Positions 1 to 8,311 of a stretch of 64,000 bases of DNA are shown piece by piece (position 1 is the stretch's first letter; each line of letters starts with the position of its first letter). The translations under genes and the position numbers were made by a program. Location: the NCBI RefSeq assembly GCF_000829695.1, contig NZ_BBNN01000021.1, positions 29,599 to 93,598 on the forward strand, written 5' to 3'. The stretch is from Streptomyces sp. NBRC 110035 (GTDB lineage Bacteria > Actinomycetota > Actinomycetes > Streptomycetales > Streptomycetaceae). The notes under the pieces were generated by a model. It did no database searches and had not been told where the DNA came from. It saw only the letters and a list, made by a program, of their open reading frames with translations.

Positions 1-865
1 GGCCCACGAAGTCGCCCTCCTTCTCGAACTTCACCACCCGCCCGAACCCGGCGTCGAACGGCGTCAGGGAGGTGCTCAGCTCGTTGCCGTACAGCGGCAT
101 GCCCGCCTCCAGGCGCAGCGTGTCCCGGCAGGACAGCCCGCACGGGACCAGTCCGGCGCCCTCGCCCGCCCCGGTCAGCGCCTGCCACAGCCCGACCGCG
201 TGCTCCGGCTTCACGAACAGCTCGAAGCCGTCCTCGCCGGTGTAGCCGGTACGGGCGATCAGCGCGGGGACGCCCGCGACCGTGCCGGGCAGCCCGGCGT
301 AGTACTTCAGGTTGTCGAGGTCGGCGTCGGTCAGGGACCGCAGGATGCCGGGGGACTCGGGGCCCTGCACCGCGAGCAGCGCGTACGCGTCGCGGTCGTC
401 ACGGACCTCGGCGTCGAAGCCGGCCGACCGCTCCACCAGCGCGTCCAGCACCACCTGGGCGTTGGAGGCGTTCGCGACCACCATGTAGTGAGGGGATCCG
501 GCGTGAGGGGTCCCGGCGTGAGGGGATCCGGCCCCGGTGTCCTCGAGCCGGTAGACGATCAGGTCGTCCAGGATGCCGCCGTCCTCGCGGCAGATCATGG
601 TGTAGCGGGCGCGGCCGGGCTTGACGGTCCCGATGTTGCCGACCAGCGCGTGGTCCAGGAGCTGCGTCGCCTGCGGGCCGGTGACGGTGATCTCGCCCAT
701 GTGGGAGAGGTCGAAGAGGCCGGCCCTCGTGCGCACGGCGTTGTGCTCGTCGCGTTCGGAGCCGTAGCGCAGGGGCATGTCCCAGCCGGCGAAATCGGTC
801 ATCGTGGCGCCGAGCGAACGGTGCAGGGCGTCCAGTGCGGTCCGGCGGGGTTCGGTACTGCTCAT
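1..865 (-). CDS. gcvT: Aminomethyltransferase, glycine cleavage T protein (5' part; runs off the window edge)
   Basis: T protein of the glycine cleavage system: it transfers the aminomethyl carbon of glycine to tetrahydrofolate, releasing ammonia, in the cytosol. The minus-strand translation starts at ATG 863-865 with MSSTEPRRTALDALHRSLGA and has family blocks FAGWDMPLRY, LFDLSHMGEI, GPQATQLLDHALVGN, GILDDLIVYRL and RTGYTGEDGFEL. The C-terminal third lies beyond base 1. Between VYRLED and YMVVANA there is an extra stretch built on (SPHAGTPHAGSPH), encoded by a 15-bp tandem repeat, which I do not expect in the family. It is preceded by a tandem glycine riboswitch, so glycine-dependent expression is expected. 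Confidence 0.93.
   Translation of the reverse strand, partial: MSSTEPRRTALDALHRSLGATMTDFAGWDMPLRYGSERDEHNAVRTRAGLFDLSHMGEITVTGPQATQLLDHALVGNIGTVKPGRARYTMICREDGGILDDLIVYRLEDTGAGSPHAGTPHAGSPHYMVVANASNAQVVLDALVERSAGFDAEVRDDRDAYALLAVQGPESPGILRSLTDADLDNLKYYAGLPGTVAGVPALIARTGYTGEDGFELFVKPEHAVGLWQALTGAGEGAGLVPCGLSCRDTLRLEAGMPLYGNELSTSLTPFDAGFGRVVKFEKEGDFVG
488..532. repeat. Three 15-bp tandem units inside gcvT
   Basis: Units gtgaggggatccggc, gtgaggggtcccggc and gtgaggggatccggc follow head to tail. Read on the minus strand they add in-frame A-G-S/T-P-H repeats to GcvT in a loop just before the conserved YMVVANA strand. The third unit is identical to the first; the middle one differs by two bases. 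Confidence 0.9.
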
Positions 866-899
866 CGGTCGGTCTCCCAGGGCAGGACGGGCGAGGTCG

Positions 900-1120
900 T
901 TCCTCCCCATCTGTCATCGGAACCTGAGAGGTTCGCCATGACCGTCCGCGCAGGGGACGACCACGGTTTGCACCTTGGGTGGGGCCGCCGGAAACACGCG
1001 CGGCGGCCCGCTTTTCAGATGTGCCTCGCCCACGCGGTAACGGTGCCTGAGAGATTCAAGGGAGGGACTTGCTCCTTCGGCGCCCCGGCGGCAACGGTGC
1101 CGGAGACTCTCCCGCGCGGA
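900..1120 (-). ncRNA. Tandem glycine riboswitch upstream of gcvT
   Basis: The minus strand carries the glycine aptamer core gcgggagag (1107-1115), ccgaaggagcaa (1069-1080) and ctctcagg (1046-1053). A second ctctcagg (923-930) is followed by ttccgatgacagatgggga, the typical end of a second aptamer. The gcvT start lies about 35 nt downstream. Glycine riboswitches in front of gcv genes are established in actinobacteria. Whether this one acts on transcription or translation cannot be read with confidence, but the short distance to the start codon makes control at the ribosome-binding site plausible. Confidence 0.88.
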
Positions 1121-1360
1121 TTCGAACGGCCGGTATGCAGTTGGCGCGCACATCATTGCACGCATCGCCGGGCCGCGGCAGGGGGACCCTTCTGAGAGGA
1201 AGCGCAGGGTGCCCGGGTGTTCACGGACGGCTGTGACAGGCCTGTACCGGGAAAGGGAAGGAATCCGGAAGCCCTCGGCGTTACCGTCTCTTTACACTCG
1301 GCGGGGAGACGGTCCGGTACCTGGTCACAGGACGGGGCCGCCCCCAGGGGAGGACTTACG

Positions 1361-2029
1361 GTGAACAAGGCCACGGCGTACGCCGCCACCACGGGCGTCA
1401 CGCTGCCCGAGCAGCAGGCCCCCTCGGTCCGGGACGCCTGCGCCACCCTGCCCGCGCCGGTCGTCCGCGACCTGCGCGGGCAGGGTGGCCGCAGCCCGCA
1501 CGCCCTGTTCTTCGGCCCCCGCGACCTCGTCGTGGTCACCGGACTGCCCGGCAGCGGCAAGTCCACCCTCATGCGGCGCGCGGCGCGCGGCACCCGCATC
1601 GACTCGCAGGACACCCGGGACCGCTGGGACCGCGGCATGCCGCGCCTCCTGCCGTACGCGGTGTACCGGCCCCTGGTCCGCCTCGCCCACTACGCCGGGC
1701 TGCGGCGCGCCCTGCGCACCGGCGGGGGTGTCGTCGTCCACGACTGCGGCACGCAGGCCTGGGTGCGCCGCTGGCTGGCCCGCGAGGCCCGCCGCCGGGG
1801 CGCGGTCCTGCATCTGCTGCTGCTCGACGTCACTCCGAAGCAGGCCCTGGACGGCCAGCGCGAGCGCGGCCGCGGGGTCTCCCGGTACGCCTTCCGGCGC
1901 CACCGCACCGCCGTCGGCCGGCTGCTGACGTCCGTGGCGCGCGGCGACCTGCCCGCGGGCTGCGGCTCGGCGGTCCTGGCCGACCGCGACGCGGCGGACG
2001 CGCTGCACCGCATCGAGTTCACGGACTGA
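1361..2029 (+). CDS. P-loop ATP-binding protein (AAA/zeta-toxin-like kinase fold)
   Basis: A 222-aa protein from GTG 1361, preceded by aggggagga at 1346-1354; longer in-frame starts upstream lack a ribosome site. A Walker A loop, TGLPGSGKST, lies near residue 60 after the strand DLVVV. A later strand GVVVHDCGT and the Arg-rich segment LAREARRRGAVLHLLLLDV resemble small nucleotide or aminoglycoside-type kinases with an Arg lid; QRERGRGVSRYAFRRH follows near residue 170. The family occurs widely in Streptomyces as 'ATP-binding protein'. The substrate is unknown. It stands alone between the riboswitch and the SseB pair. Confidence 0.75.
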   Translation: MNKATAYAATTGVTLPEQQAPSVRDACATLPAPVVRDLRGQGGRSPHALFFGPRDLVVVTGLPGSGKSTLMRRAARGTRIDSQDTRDRWDRGMPRLLPYAVYRPLVRLAHYAGLRRALRTGGGVVVHDCGTQAWVRRWLAREARRRGAVLHLLLLDVTPKQALDGQRERGRGVSRYAFRRHRTAVGRLLTSVARGDLPAGCGSAVLADRDAADALHRIEFTD

Positions 2030-2141
2030 TCACGGGCCGGTGGCGTGCCGGGCCGGTGGCCGGTGGCCGGGCCGTACGCCGGGGCGCGGCAGCGGTTAGC
2101 CTTTCCAGCCACAGCAGTGGTTTCAGGCAGGCGGTAGGCAG

Positions 2142-2948
2142 ATGGACTTCCCGGCGGGCTTCTCCGCGGACTTCCCGGCACGGACTCACCCCCACCCGCA
2201 CGGCGGATGGCCCGGCAACGAGCTGGAGGAGGCGCTCTCCGCGTCCCTCGGCGTCCCCTCGGCCGACGGCCGGATCATCGAGGTGCTGGGCCGCAGTTAC
2301 CTGTGGATACCGCTGCCCAACGGCGGCGGACCGGACAGCGGCCCGCTGGACCTGCCCACGACGGAGATCGACGGCCAGGCGTACGTACCGGTCTTCAGTT
2401 CCGAGGAACAGTTCCGTCAGGTCGTCGGCACCCACATGTCGTTCACCGTCGCGCCCGCGGTGGAGTTCGCGCGCGGTCTGCCGCCGCAGGCCGGGATCGC
2501 CGTGAACCCCGGGGGAGTGGTCGGCGTCCCGCTGCCGCCCCCCGCCGTCGCCGCCCTGTGCCGCGCCGGACGCGGCCCGCTGGACGGACCCGCGAGCGGC
2601 GGCCGGGTCAAGCTGTTCGAACCCGACTGGCAGGACGACCCGGTGGACTTCCTCGCCGCCGCCGCCGCGGAGTTCGAGGCCCTCGGCCTCGTCACCACCG
2701 CCCGCCGCTGCCTCGCCGAGATCGAGACGGCCGACCCGGTCCTGTTCGTCGGCGTCGAGCTGGCCCCCGCCGAACTGTCCCGGACGGAGGGCGACCTGCG
2801 GGCTGCGCCGATGGACGCGCTGGGCCGCGCGCTGGGCCGCGCGCCGGTGAGGTGGCCCGTCAACCTGGTCCTCCTGGACGTGGCCCAGGACCCGGTCGGC
2901 CAGTGGATGCGCGACCGCGTCCGCCCCTTCTACCAGTGGCAGCGCTGA
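2142..2948 (+). CDS. SseB family protein (enhanced serine sensitivity), copy 1
   Basis: A 268-aa soluble protein. After a Pro/His-rich start (HPHPHGGWPGN) comes the SseB N-terminal domain, with YLWIPLPNGG near residue 50, YVPVFSSEEQF near residue 85 and a Gly/Pro-rich stretch PGGVVGVPLPPP. The C-terminal half has the SseB_C-like strand LFVGVELAP and the family signature VGQWMRDRVRPFYQW at the end. In E. coli SseB affects serine sensitivity; the molecular function is unknown. A paralogue follows 128 bp downstream. The proximity to gcvT (glycine/serine one-carbon metabolism) is suggestive but not proof of a link. Confidence 0.8.
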   Translation: MDFPAGFSADFPARTHPHPHGGWPGNELEEALSASLGVPSADGRIIEVLGRSYLWIPLPNGGGPDSGPLDLPTTEIDGQAYVPVFSSEEQFRQVVGTHMSFTVAPAVEFARGLPPQAGIAVNPGGVVGVPLPPPAVAALCRAGRGPLDGPASGGRVKLFEPDWQDDPVDFLAAAAAEFEALGLVTTARRCLAEIETADPVLFVGVELAPAELSRTEGDLRAAPMDALGRALGRAPVRWPVNLVLLDVAQDPVGQWMRDRVRPFYQWQR

Positions 2949-3076
2949 GGGGCGCCGCAGCGTTGCCGGAGAGCTGTCGCGCACCGGCGGAGCTCCCCGG
3001 CGCCGTCAGGCGCTTAAGCTAGGTTCATTGGCTCGGGCGAGGGTGTTGTACGGGCGGTACGGAGGGGCGATACAAA

Positions 3077-3859
3077 GTGAGCGCTGGCACCGCGGCGGCC
3101 GGGCAGGTCGAGCACATGCTGCGCCAGGTGACACCCGGGCGTTACGACGCCTACGAGGCGTTGCTGCGCGCGCTCGCGACTCCCTCCTCCGGTCACGTCT
3201 GGATGCTGCTGTGGCACGGCCAGGCCGGCTCCCCGGACGCCCAGTACGGGAGCATGGAGGTCGACGGCTTCGGCTACGCGCCCTGCGTGACCTCCGCCCA
3301 GGAGCTGTCCGCCAGCGGCTGGAACCGGTCCTACGAGGTCGTCGACGGCCTCGAGGCGGCCCGCGCCCTCTACCCCGACCGCTACGGACTCTGGCTCAAT
3401 CCGCACGCCCCCGGCGGCGGCCTCGGCATCCCCTGGCTCGATCTGCGCCGGCTCGCCACCGGGCTGGACCGTCAGCCCGCCGGACCCCTGCGGCTGTCCG
3501 AACCCGCCATCGAGATCCCGCAGTTCTACGCCCTGCTCGCGCAGAACGCGCACCGCACCCCCGCCGTCCGCTCGCTGCGCCGCGCCTGGGTGCAGCCGTC
3601 GCTCGGCGCTCCGTACCTCGCCGTCGGCCTGGACGTGTACGACACGTCGCCGCCGGCCGTGGACGCGGTGCGCGCGATGATGCGGCAGTCCCTCGACGCG
3701 GTCCCGGACGGGCTCCCGGTGTCGACCGTCGCGATGTCCGACGCGCACGACCCGGTCGCGATGTGGCTGCGTGCCAACGCCCGCCCGTTCTACGACCGCG
3801 AGGCGCACGGCGCCGCCGCGCCTCCCGCCGCGGGGTCCGGCTACCCGCCCGCGCGTTAG
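3077..3859 (+). CDS. SseB family protein, copy 2
   Basis: A 260-aa paralogue of the preceding gene, from GTG 3077 with ggagggg at 3061-3067. It has an N-terminal segment (HVWMLLWHGQ, YGSMEVDGFGYAPCVTSAQE), an internal domain, and an SseB_C-type end (YLAVGLDVYD, HDPVAMWLRANARPFYDRE) that matches the copy 1 ending RPFY. The stop codon TAG (3857-3859) shares its last base with the terminal inverted repeat of the downstream MITE-like element, so the extreme C-terminus may have been set by that insertion. Exact function unknown. Confidence 0.75.
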   Translation: MSAGTAAAGQVEHMLRQVTPGRYDAYEALLRALATPSSGHVWMLLWHGQAGSPDAQYGSMEVDGFGYAPCVTSAQELSASGWNRSYEVVDGLEAARALYPDRYGLWLNPHAPGGGLGIPWLDLRRLATGLDRQPAGPLRLSEPAIEIPQFYALLAQNAHRTPAVRSLRRAWVQPSLGAPYLAVGLDVYDTSPPAVDAVRAMMRQSLDAVPDGLPVSTVAMSDAHDPVAMWLRANARPFYDREAHGAAAPPAAGSGYPPAR

Positions 3860-4128
3860 GGCCTGTCCGGCGGACCGCGCCTCGGAGGCCGGGGGCCGGG
3901 CACGCCCTACCCGAGCTCTTCGAGAAGGGGGCGCCCCAACGGCGCTGTCGTCGGTTGCCGACTTCCCCAAGCTCTCGGCTTCGCTCGATCGGGGAACCCT
4001 CATGGGCAGGGAGGGCCCTCATCGCGTCGGCGCCCTCCTCCGCCTTGCGGCTGAACGCACCGGCCCCCGCTCGGCCTGGTCGGAGAGATACCGCCAGTCA
4101 CCTCCGGCCTGATCCGCCGGACAGGCCC
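3859..4128. mobile_element. MITE-like element with 16-bp terminal inverted repeats
   Basis: The 16-mer gggcctgtccggcgga at 3859-3874 is matched exactly in inverted orientation (tccgccggacaggccc) at 4113-4128, bounding 270 bp with no credible gene. The interior contains caagctctcggcttcgctcga (3969 on), a motif I recognise as widespread in Streptomyces genomes. No clear target-site duplication is visible: the left flank is TA but the right flank is CA. It is likely a non-autonomous miniature element. Confidence 0.65.
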
Positions 4129-4563
4129 CAGCGCTGACCGGGGCGTATGCGTGAGAGGCAGGTCCGGAAGGACCCGGCCGCACCCCCGGGATGACTCAGC
4201 GTGACGGTGTCCGCGGTATGGACACACCTGCCGGCGGGGAGCGCCCGCTTCGCCCCCGGCCGCTGATTTCACGTCAGATTTTCGGCCATGTGCACTCAGC
4301 TATGACCAGTCAACCGCCTGTCACCTGCGATTTCATCCGTTCTTCACGCCGTCCGGCGCTTTTCCCGGGACTCTTGACGGAGTGTCAGATGTGTCTGAAC
4401 GGTTAATTCACGACAGGGGGACGCCCGAAGCATCCCTTATGTCAACTGTTCAGATCTCAGCTAGGTATCACCGCTATCCGGACTGTTCTCGACTCGCTGT
4501 GAACGTCTGTAGTGTTCGGCCGGTCAAGATGCATCCACATAGCGGACCCGGAGTGGCCCCAAT
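4129..4563. other. Long AT-richer regulatory region before the peptide transporter operon
   Basis: About 435 bp without a gene. From about 4260 on, base composition is clearly lower in GC than the neighbours. It contains ttgacg at 4374-4379 and several AT-rich steps (ggttaattcacg, cccttatgtcaactg). It probably holds the operon promoter and upstream regulator sites; I cannot assign a specific operator. Confidence 0.5.
4510..4515 (+). promoter_or_regulatory. Candidate -10 box for the peptide ABC operon
   Basis: TAGTGT fits TANNNT and lies 48 nt before the ATG at 4564. No good -35 is visible at standard spacing, so this is tentative. Confidence 0.3.
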
Positions 4564-6234
4564 ATGCGCATACCCAAGTCCCGAGCCGCTCGGGCGATCA
4601 CGGCCGCGGTGGCGGTCGGTCTGATCGCCACGGGCTGCTCCAGCGAACGGGACAGTGACAACGAGAGCGGCGGCGAGAAGGACACCTTCGTCTTCGCCGG
4701 TGCCGGTGACCCGGGCTCCCTCGATCCTGCCCTGGCCAGCGACGGTGAAACCTTCCGCGTGACGCGGCAGGCCTTCGAGGCGCTTCTGGAGCACGAGTCG
4801 GGCGGCAGCGAGCTCGTCGGCGGCCTCGCCGAGAAGTGGTCGAGCAACGACGAGGGCACCGTCTGGACCTTCAACCTCCGCAAGGGCGTCGAGTTCCACG
4901 ACGGCGAGGCGTTCAACGCCGAGGCCGTCTGCGCCAACTACGACCACTGGTTCAACTGGACGGGCACCTACCAGTCCAGCGCGGTCTCGTACTACTGGCA
5001 GTCCATCATGGGCGGCTTCGCGAAGAACGAGGACAAGGAAACGCCCGAGGCGAACTACAAGTCCTGCACCGCGAAGGACGACAACACCGCCGTCATCGAG
5101 GTCAAGGAGCCCTCCGCCAACCTCCCCGGCGGCTTCTCCCTCCAGGCTCTGGCGATCCACTCGCCGAAGGCCCTCGAGGAGTACAAGAAGCAGGACGCCT
5201 CCGCCAAGGGCGACGCCATCACGTACCCCAAGTACAGCCAGGAGGCCGGCACGGTCGCCGGTACCGGCCCGTACAAGATCACGAAGTGGAACAAGGGCAA
5301 CAAGGAAGTCTCCCTTGAGCGCTTCGACGGCTACTGGGGCGACAAGGCGAAGGTCAAGAACCTGGTCTTCCGCACCATCGACACCGAAGAGGGCCGCCGC
5401 CAGGCGCTCCAGGCCGGTGACGTCGACGGCTACGACCTCGTCGCGCCGGCGGACGTCAAGACCCTCGAGGACCAGGGCTACGTCGTCCCGACCCGTGGCG
5501 TCTTCAACCTCTTCTACGTGGGCATGAGCCAGGAGGCCAACCCCGCGCTCAAGAAGAAGGAGGTCCGCCAGGCCATCGCGCAGTCGATCGACCGGGAGAA
5601 CCTGGTCAAGACCCAGCTGCCCGAGGGCGGCAAGGTCGCCGACCAGTTCATGCCCGACACGGTCGAGGGCTACTCCAAGGACGTCAAGCAGTACCCGTAC
5701 GACACCGCCGAGGCGAAGAACCTCCTCAAGGAGGCCGGCGAGGAGAAGCTGAAGGTCGACTTCTGCTACCCGACCGAGGTCACCCGCCCGTACATGCCTG
5801 CCCCGCAGGACCTGTTCGAGCTGATGAAGGCCGACCTGGAGAAGTCCGGCATCACCGTCACGCCGAAGGCGATGAAGTGGGCCCCGGACTACCTGGACGC
5901 CACCGAGTCGGGCTCCTGCGACCTGCACATGCTCGGCTGGACCGGTGACTTCAACGACGGCTTCAACTTCATCGGCACCTGGTTCTCCGGGTACGACAAG
6001 CAGTGGGGCTTCAAGAACAAGAAGGTCTTCGACGCCGTGAACGAGGGCTCGACCCTCGGCAACCACGACGAGCGCGTGGCCGCGTACGAGAAGGCCAACG
6101 AGGCCATCATGGACTACCTGCCCGGTCTCCCGGTCTCGTCCTCCCCGCCGGCCATCGCCTTCGCCAAGAACGTGAACCCGCCGAACGTCTCCCCGCTGAC
6201 GCAGGAAGTCTTCGCCGAGGCCTCGTTCAAGTAG
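4564..6234 (+). CDS. Peptide ABC transporter substrate-binding lipoprotein (DppA/OppA type, SBP family 5)
   Basis: A 556-aa extracytoplasmic receptor for di/oligopeptides. The N-terminus is a lipoprotein signal: MRIPKSR, a hydrophobic core and the lipobox IATGC, so Cys21 should be lipidated. The acidic linker SSERDSDNESGGEKD follows. SBP_bac_5 hallmarks are VFAGAGDPGSLDPALASDGE, LAEKWSSNDEGTVWTFNLRKGVEFHDGE, and GTGPYKITKWNKGNKEVSLERFDGYWG near residue 235. It is the first gene of a five-gene operon. A GC-rich hairpin after its stop could favour higher SBP than permease levels. The order resembles bldK, but the locus context is different. Confidence 0.93.
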   Translation: MRIPKSRAARAITAAVAVGLIATGCSSERDSDNESGGEKDTFVFAGAGDPGSLDPALASDGETFRVTRQAFEALLEHESGGSELVGGLAEKWSSNDEGTVWTFNLRKGVEFHDGEAFNAEAVCANYDHWFNWTGTYQSSAVSYYWQSIMGGFAKNEDKETPEANYKSCTAKDDNTAVIEVKEPSANLPGGFSLQALAIHSPKALEEYKKQDASAKGDAITYPKYSQEAGTVAGTGPYKITKWNKGNKEVSLERFDGYWGDKAKVKNLVFRTIDTEEGRRQALQAGDVDGYDLVAPADVKTLEDQGYVVPTRGVFNLFYVGMSQEANPALKKKEVRQAIAQSIDRENLVKTQLPEGGKVADQFMPDTVEGYSKDVKQYPYDTAEAKNLLKEAGEEKLKVDFCYPTEVTRPYMPAPQDLFELMKADLEKSGITVTPKAMKWAPDYLDATESGSCDLHMLGWTGDFNDGFNFIGTWFSGYDKQWGFKNKKVFDAVNEGSTLGNHDERVAAYEKANEAIMDYLPGLPVSSSPPAIAFAKNVNPPNVSPLTQEVFAEASFK

Positions 6235-6264
6235 ACGAGCAGTAGTCGCCCAAGCACGAGGAGT

Positions 6265-6298
6265 CCGCCCGGCCGTCGCAACTCGGCGGCCGGGCGGG
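6265..6298 (+). terminator. Intercistronic hairpin after the SBP gene
   Basis: ccgcccggccg (6265-6275) pairs with cggccgggcggg (6286-6297) around an 11-nt loop, with no T run. This looks like an mRNA-stabilising or partial-termination hairpin between the receptor and permease genes, rather than a full stop of the operon. Confidence 0.6.
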
Positions 6299-6339
6299 TC
6301 CGTTCATGTCACACATCACGCAAGAAAGGGGCATGCGGG

Positions 6340-7344
6340 GTGCTGCGTCTCGTCGTACGAAGACTGCTCCAGCTCATACCCACGCTGCTCGGCCTGTCGG
6401 TTCTGCTCTTCCTGTGGCTCGACCGGCTGCCCGGCGGACCCGCCTCAGCGATCCTGGGGGAAAAGGCCACCGAGGCCGAAGTGGCGCGGATCAACCGCGC
6501 GCTCGGACTGGACCAGCCCGTCTACGTCCAGTACTGGCGCTTCCTCAAGCGCATCGCCGAACTCGACCTGGGCACCAGCACCCAGACCGGACAGCCGGTG
6601 TGGGACGAGTTCGTCCTGCGCTTCCCTGCCACCGTGGAGCTGTCCCTCCTGGCGATCGTCATCGCCGTGGCCGTCGGCATCCCGCTCGGCTACTTCGCCG
6701 CCCGCAACCGCGGCGGCTGGCTCGACGTCACAGCGGTCTCCGGATCACTCGTCGGCATCTGCATCCCGGTCTTCTTCCTGGCCCTGATCCTCAAGCAGAT
6801 CTTCGCCGTCGAGCTGGGCATCTTCCCCAGCTACGGACGCCTGGACACCGGCATCAACGCCACGAACGTCACCGGATTCGCCGTCCTGGACGGCGTCCTG
6901 ACCGGGGAACTCGACGCGTCCTGGGACGCGATCATGCACCTGGTGCTGCCCTCCGTCGCCCTGGCCTCCATCCCGCTCGCCGTCATCGTGCGCATGACCC
7001 GCGCCAGCGTCCTCGAGGTCCAGGACGAGGACTACGTCCGCACCGCCGAGGCCAAGGGCCTCAAGCGGAGCGTCGTCCGCGGCCGCCACGTGCTGCGCAA
7101 CGCGATGCTCCCCGTGGTGACCGCGGTCGGCCTGCTCACCGGCTCCCTGCTGTCCGGGGCGGTCCTGACCGAGTCCGTGTTCTCCTTCGGCGGCATCGGT
7201 TCCTTCATCCGCACCGCGATCGACGGCCGTGACTACCCCGTGCTCGTCGGGTTCATCATGTTCATCGCGCTGGTGTACGTCCTGATCAACCTGCTGGTGG
7301 ACGTGGCGTACAGCCTCATCGACCCGAGAGTGCGGGTGCACTGA
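6340..7344 (+). CDS. Peptide ABC transporter permease (DppB type)
   Basis: A 334-aa inner-membrane permease starting at GTG 6340 behind aagaaagggg. It begins MLRLVVRRLLQLIPTLLGLS, the classic DppB start, with about six membrane helices. LPGGPASAILGEKAT follows in the first extracytoplasmic loop, and the binding-protein-dependent permease EAA loop is seen in YVRTAEAKGLKRSVVRGRHVLRNA near residue 230. It pairs with the next gene to form the channel. Its stop is one base before the next GTG, so the two are translationally coupled. Confidence 0.93.
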   Translation: MLRLVVRRLLQLIPTLLGLSVLLFLWLDRLPGGPASAILGEKATEAEVARINRALGLDQPVYVQYWRFLKRIAELDLGTSTQTGQPVWDEFVLRFPATVELSLLAIVIAVAVGIPLGYFAARNRGGWLDVTAVSGSLVGICIPVFFLALILKQIFAVELGIFPSYGRLDTGINATNVTGFAVLDGVLTGELDASWDAIMHLVLPSVALASIPLAVIVRMTRASVLEVQDEDYVRTAEAKGLKRSVVRGRHVLRNAMLPVVTAVGLLTGSLLSGAVLTESVFSFGGIGSFIRTAIDGRDYPVLVGFIMFIALVYVLINLLVDVAYSLIDPRVRVH

Positions 7345-7345
7345 C

Positions 7346-8305
7346 GTGAGCGTCGCCACCAAGACCGACAAGATCCAGCGCCTCGCGGAACTGACCGCGA
7401 CCAAGGAGACCAGCTCCGGCGCCAGCCTGTGGCGGGAAGCCTTCCGCCGGCTCAAGCACAGCAAGATGGCGATCATCGGCGCCGTCGTCATCGCCCTGTT
7501 CGTCCTCGTCGCGGTCGTCGGGCCCTACCTCACCCCGTACTCCCCGACCGCCCAGGCCTGGAGAGGGGAGGTCTTCCCCAACCGGGGCGAGTTCGTCGGC
7601 CCCCGCGGCGACAACTGGTTCGGGCTCGACCACCTCGGCCGGGACATGTTCTCCCGCATGCTGGTCGGCGCCCGCCAGACGCTGCTCGTCGGCGTCGTCT
7701 CCACGTTCATCGGCCTGACCGTCGGCTTCCTGATCGGCGGCGTCTCCGGAGCCGCCGCCACCCTCGGCGGCGATGCCGGGAAGCGGATCGACTCCGTCAT
7801 CATGCGCTTCATCGACATGATGCTGGCGCTGCCCTCGCTGCTGCTGGCCGTGTCCGTGGCCGCCGTCATGGGGCAGTCGCTCACCACGGTGATGATCGCC
7901 GTGGGTGTCGTCCAGATCCCGGTGTTCGCGCGGCTGCTGCGCGGCTCCATGCTGGCGCAGGGCGGCGCGGACTACGTGCTCGCGGCCAAGTCCCTGGGCG
8001 TGCGCAAGCGGCGCATCGTGGTCTCGCAGATCGTCCCCAACTCGCTCAGCCCGGTGATCGTGCAGGCCACGCTCTCCCTGGCCACCGCGATCATCGAGGC
8101 CGCCGCCCTGTCCTACCTGGGCCTGGGCAACCCCGACCCGGCCATCCCCGAGTGGGGTGTCATGCTCGCCCAGGCGCAGCGCTTCTTCGACAACGCGCCG
8201 ATGATGGCGGTCTACCCCGCCGTCGGCATCATCATCACCGCCCTCGGCTTCACCCTCCTCGGCGAGGCCATGCGGGAAGCCCTCGACCCGAAGCTGAGGG
8301 GCTGA
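7346..8305 (+). CDS. Peptide ABC transporter permease (DppC type)
   Basis: A 319-aa permease with a cytoplasmic N-terminal segment (about 45 aa) and the DppC/OppC start LWREAFRRLKHSKMAIIGAV. WFGLDHLGRDMFSRML follows near residue 95, and the EAA loop YVLAAKSLGVRKRRIVVSQI lies near residue 210. The end LLGEAMREALDPKLRG is typical. It starts at GTG 7346 immediately after the DppB stop. It forms the translocation pore together with the preceding permease and is energised by the two ATPases downstream. Confidence 0.93.
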   Translation: MSVATKTDKIQRLAELTATKETSSGASLWREAFRRLKHSKMAIIGAVVIALFVLVAVVGPYLTPYSPTAQAWRGEVFPNRGEFVGPRGDNWFGLDHLGRDMFSRMLVGARQTLLVGVVSTFIGLTVGFLIGGVSGAAATLGGDAGKRIDSVIMRFIDMMLALPSLLLAVSVAAVMGQSLTTVMIAVGVVQIPVFARLLRGSMLAQGGADYVLAAKSLGVRKRRIVVSQIVPNSLSPVIVQATLSLATAIIEAAALSYLGLGNPDPAIPEWGVMLAQAQRFFDNAPMMAVYPAVGIIITALGFTLLGEAMREALDPKLRG

Positions 8306-8311
8306 ACCACC

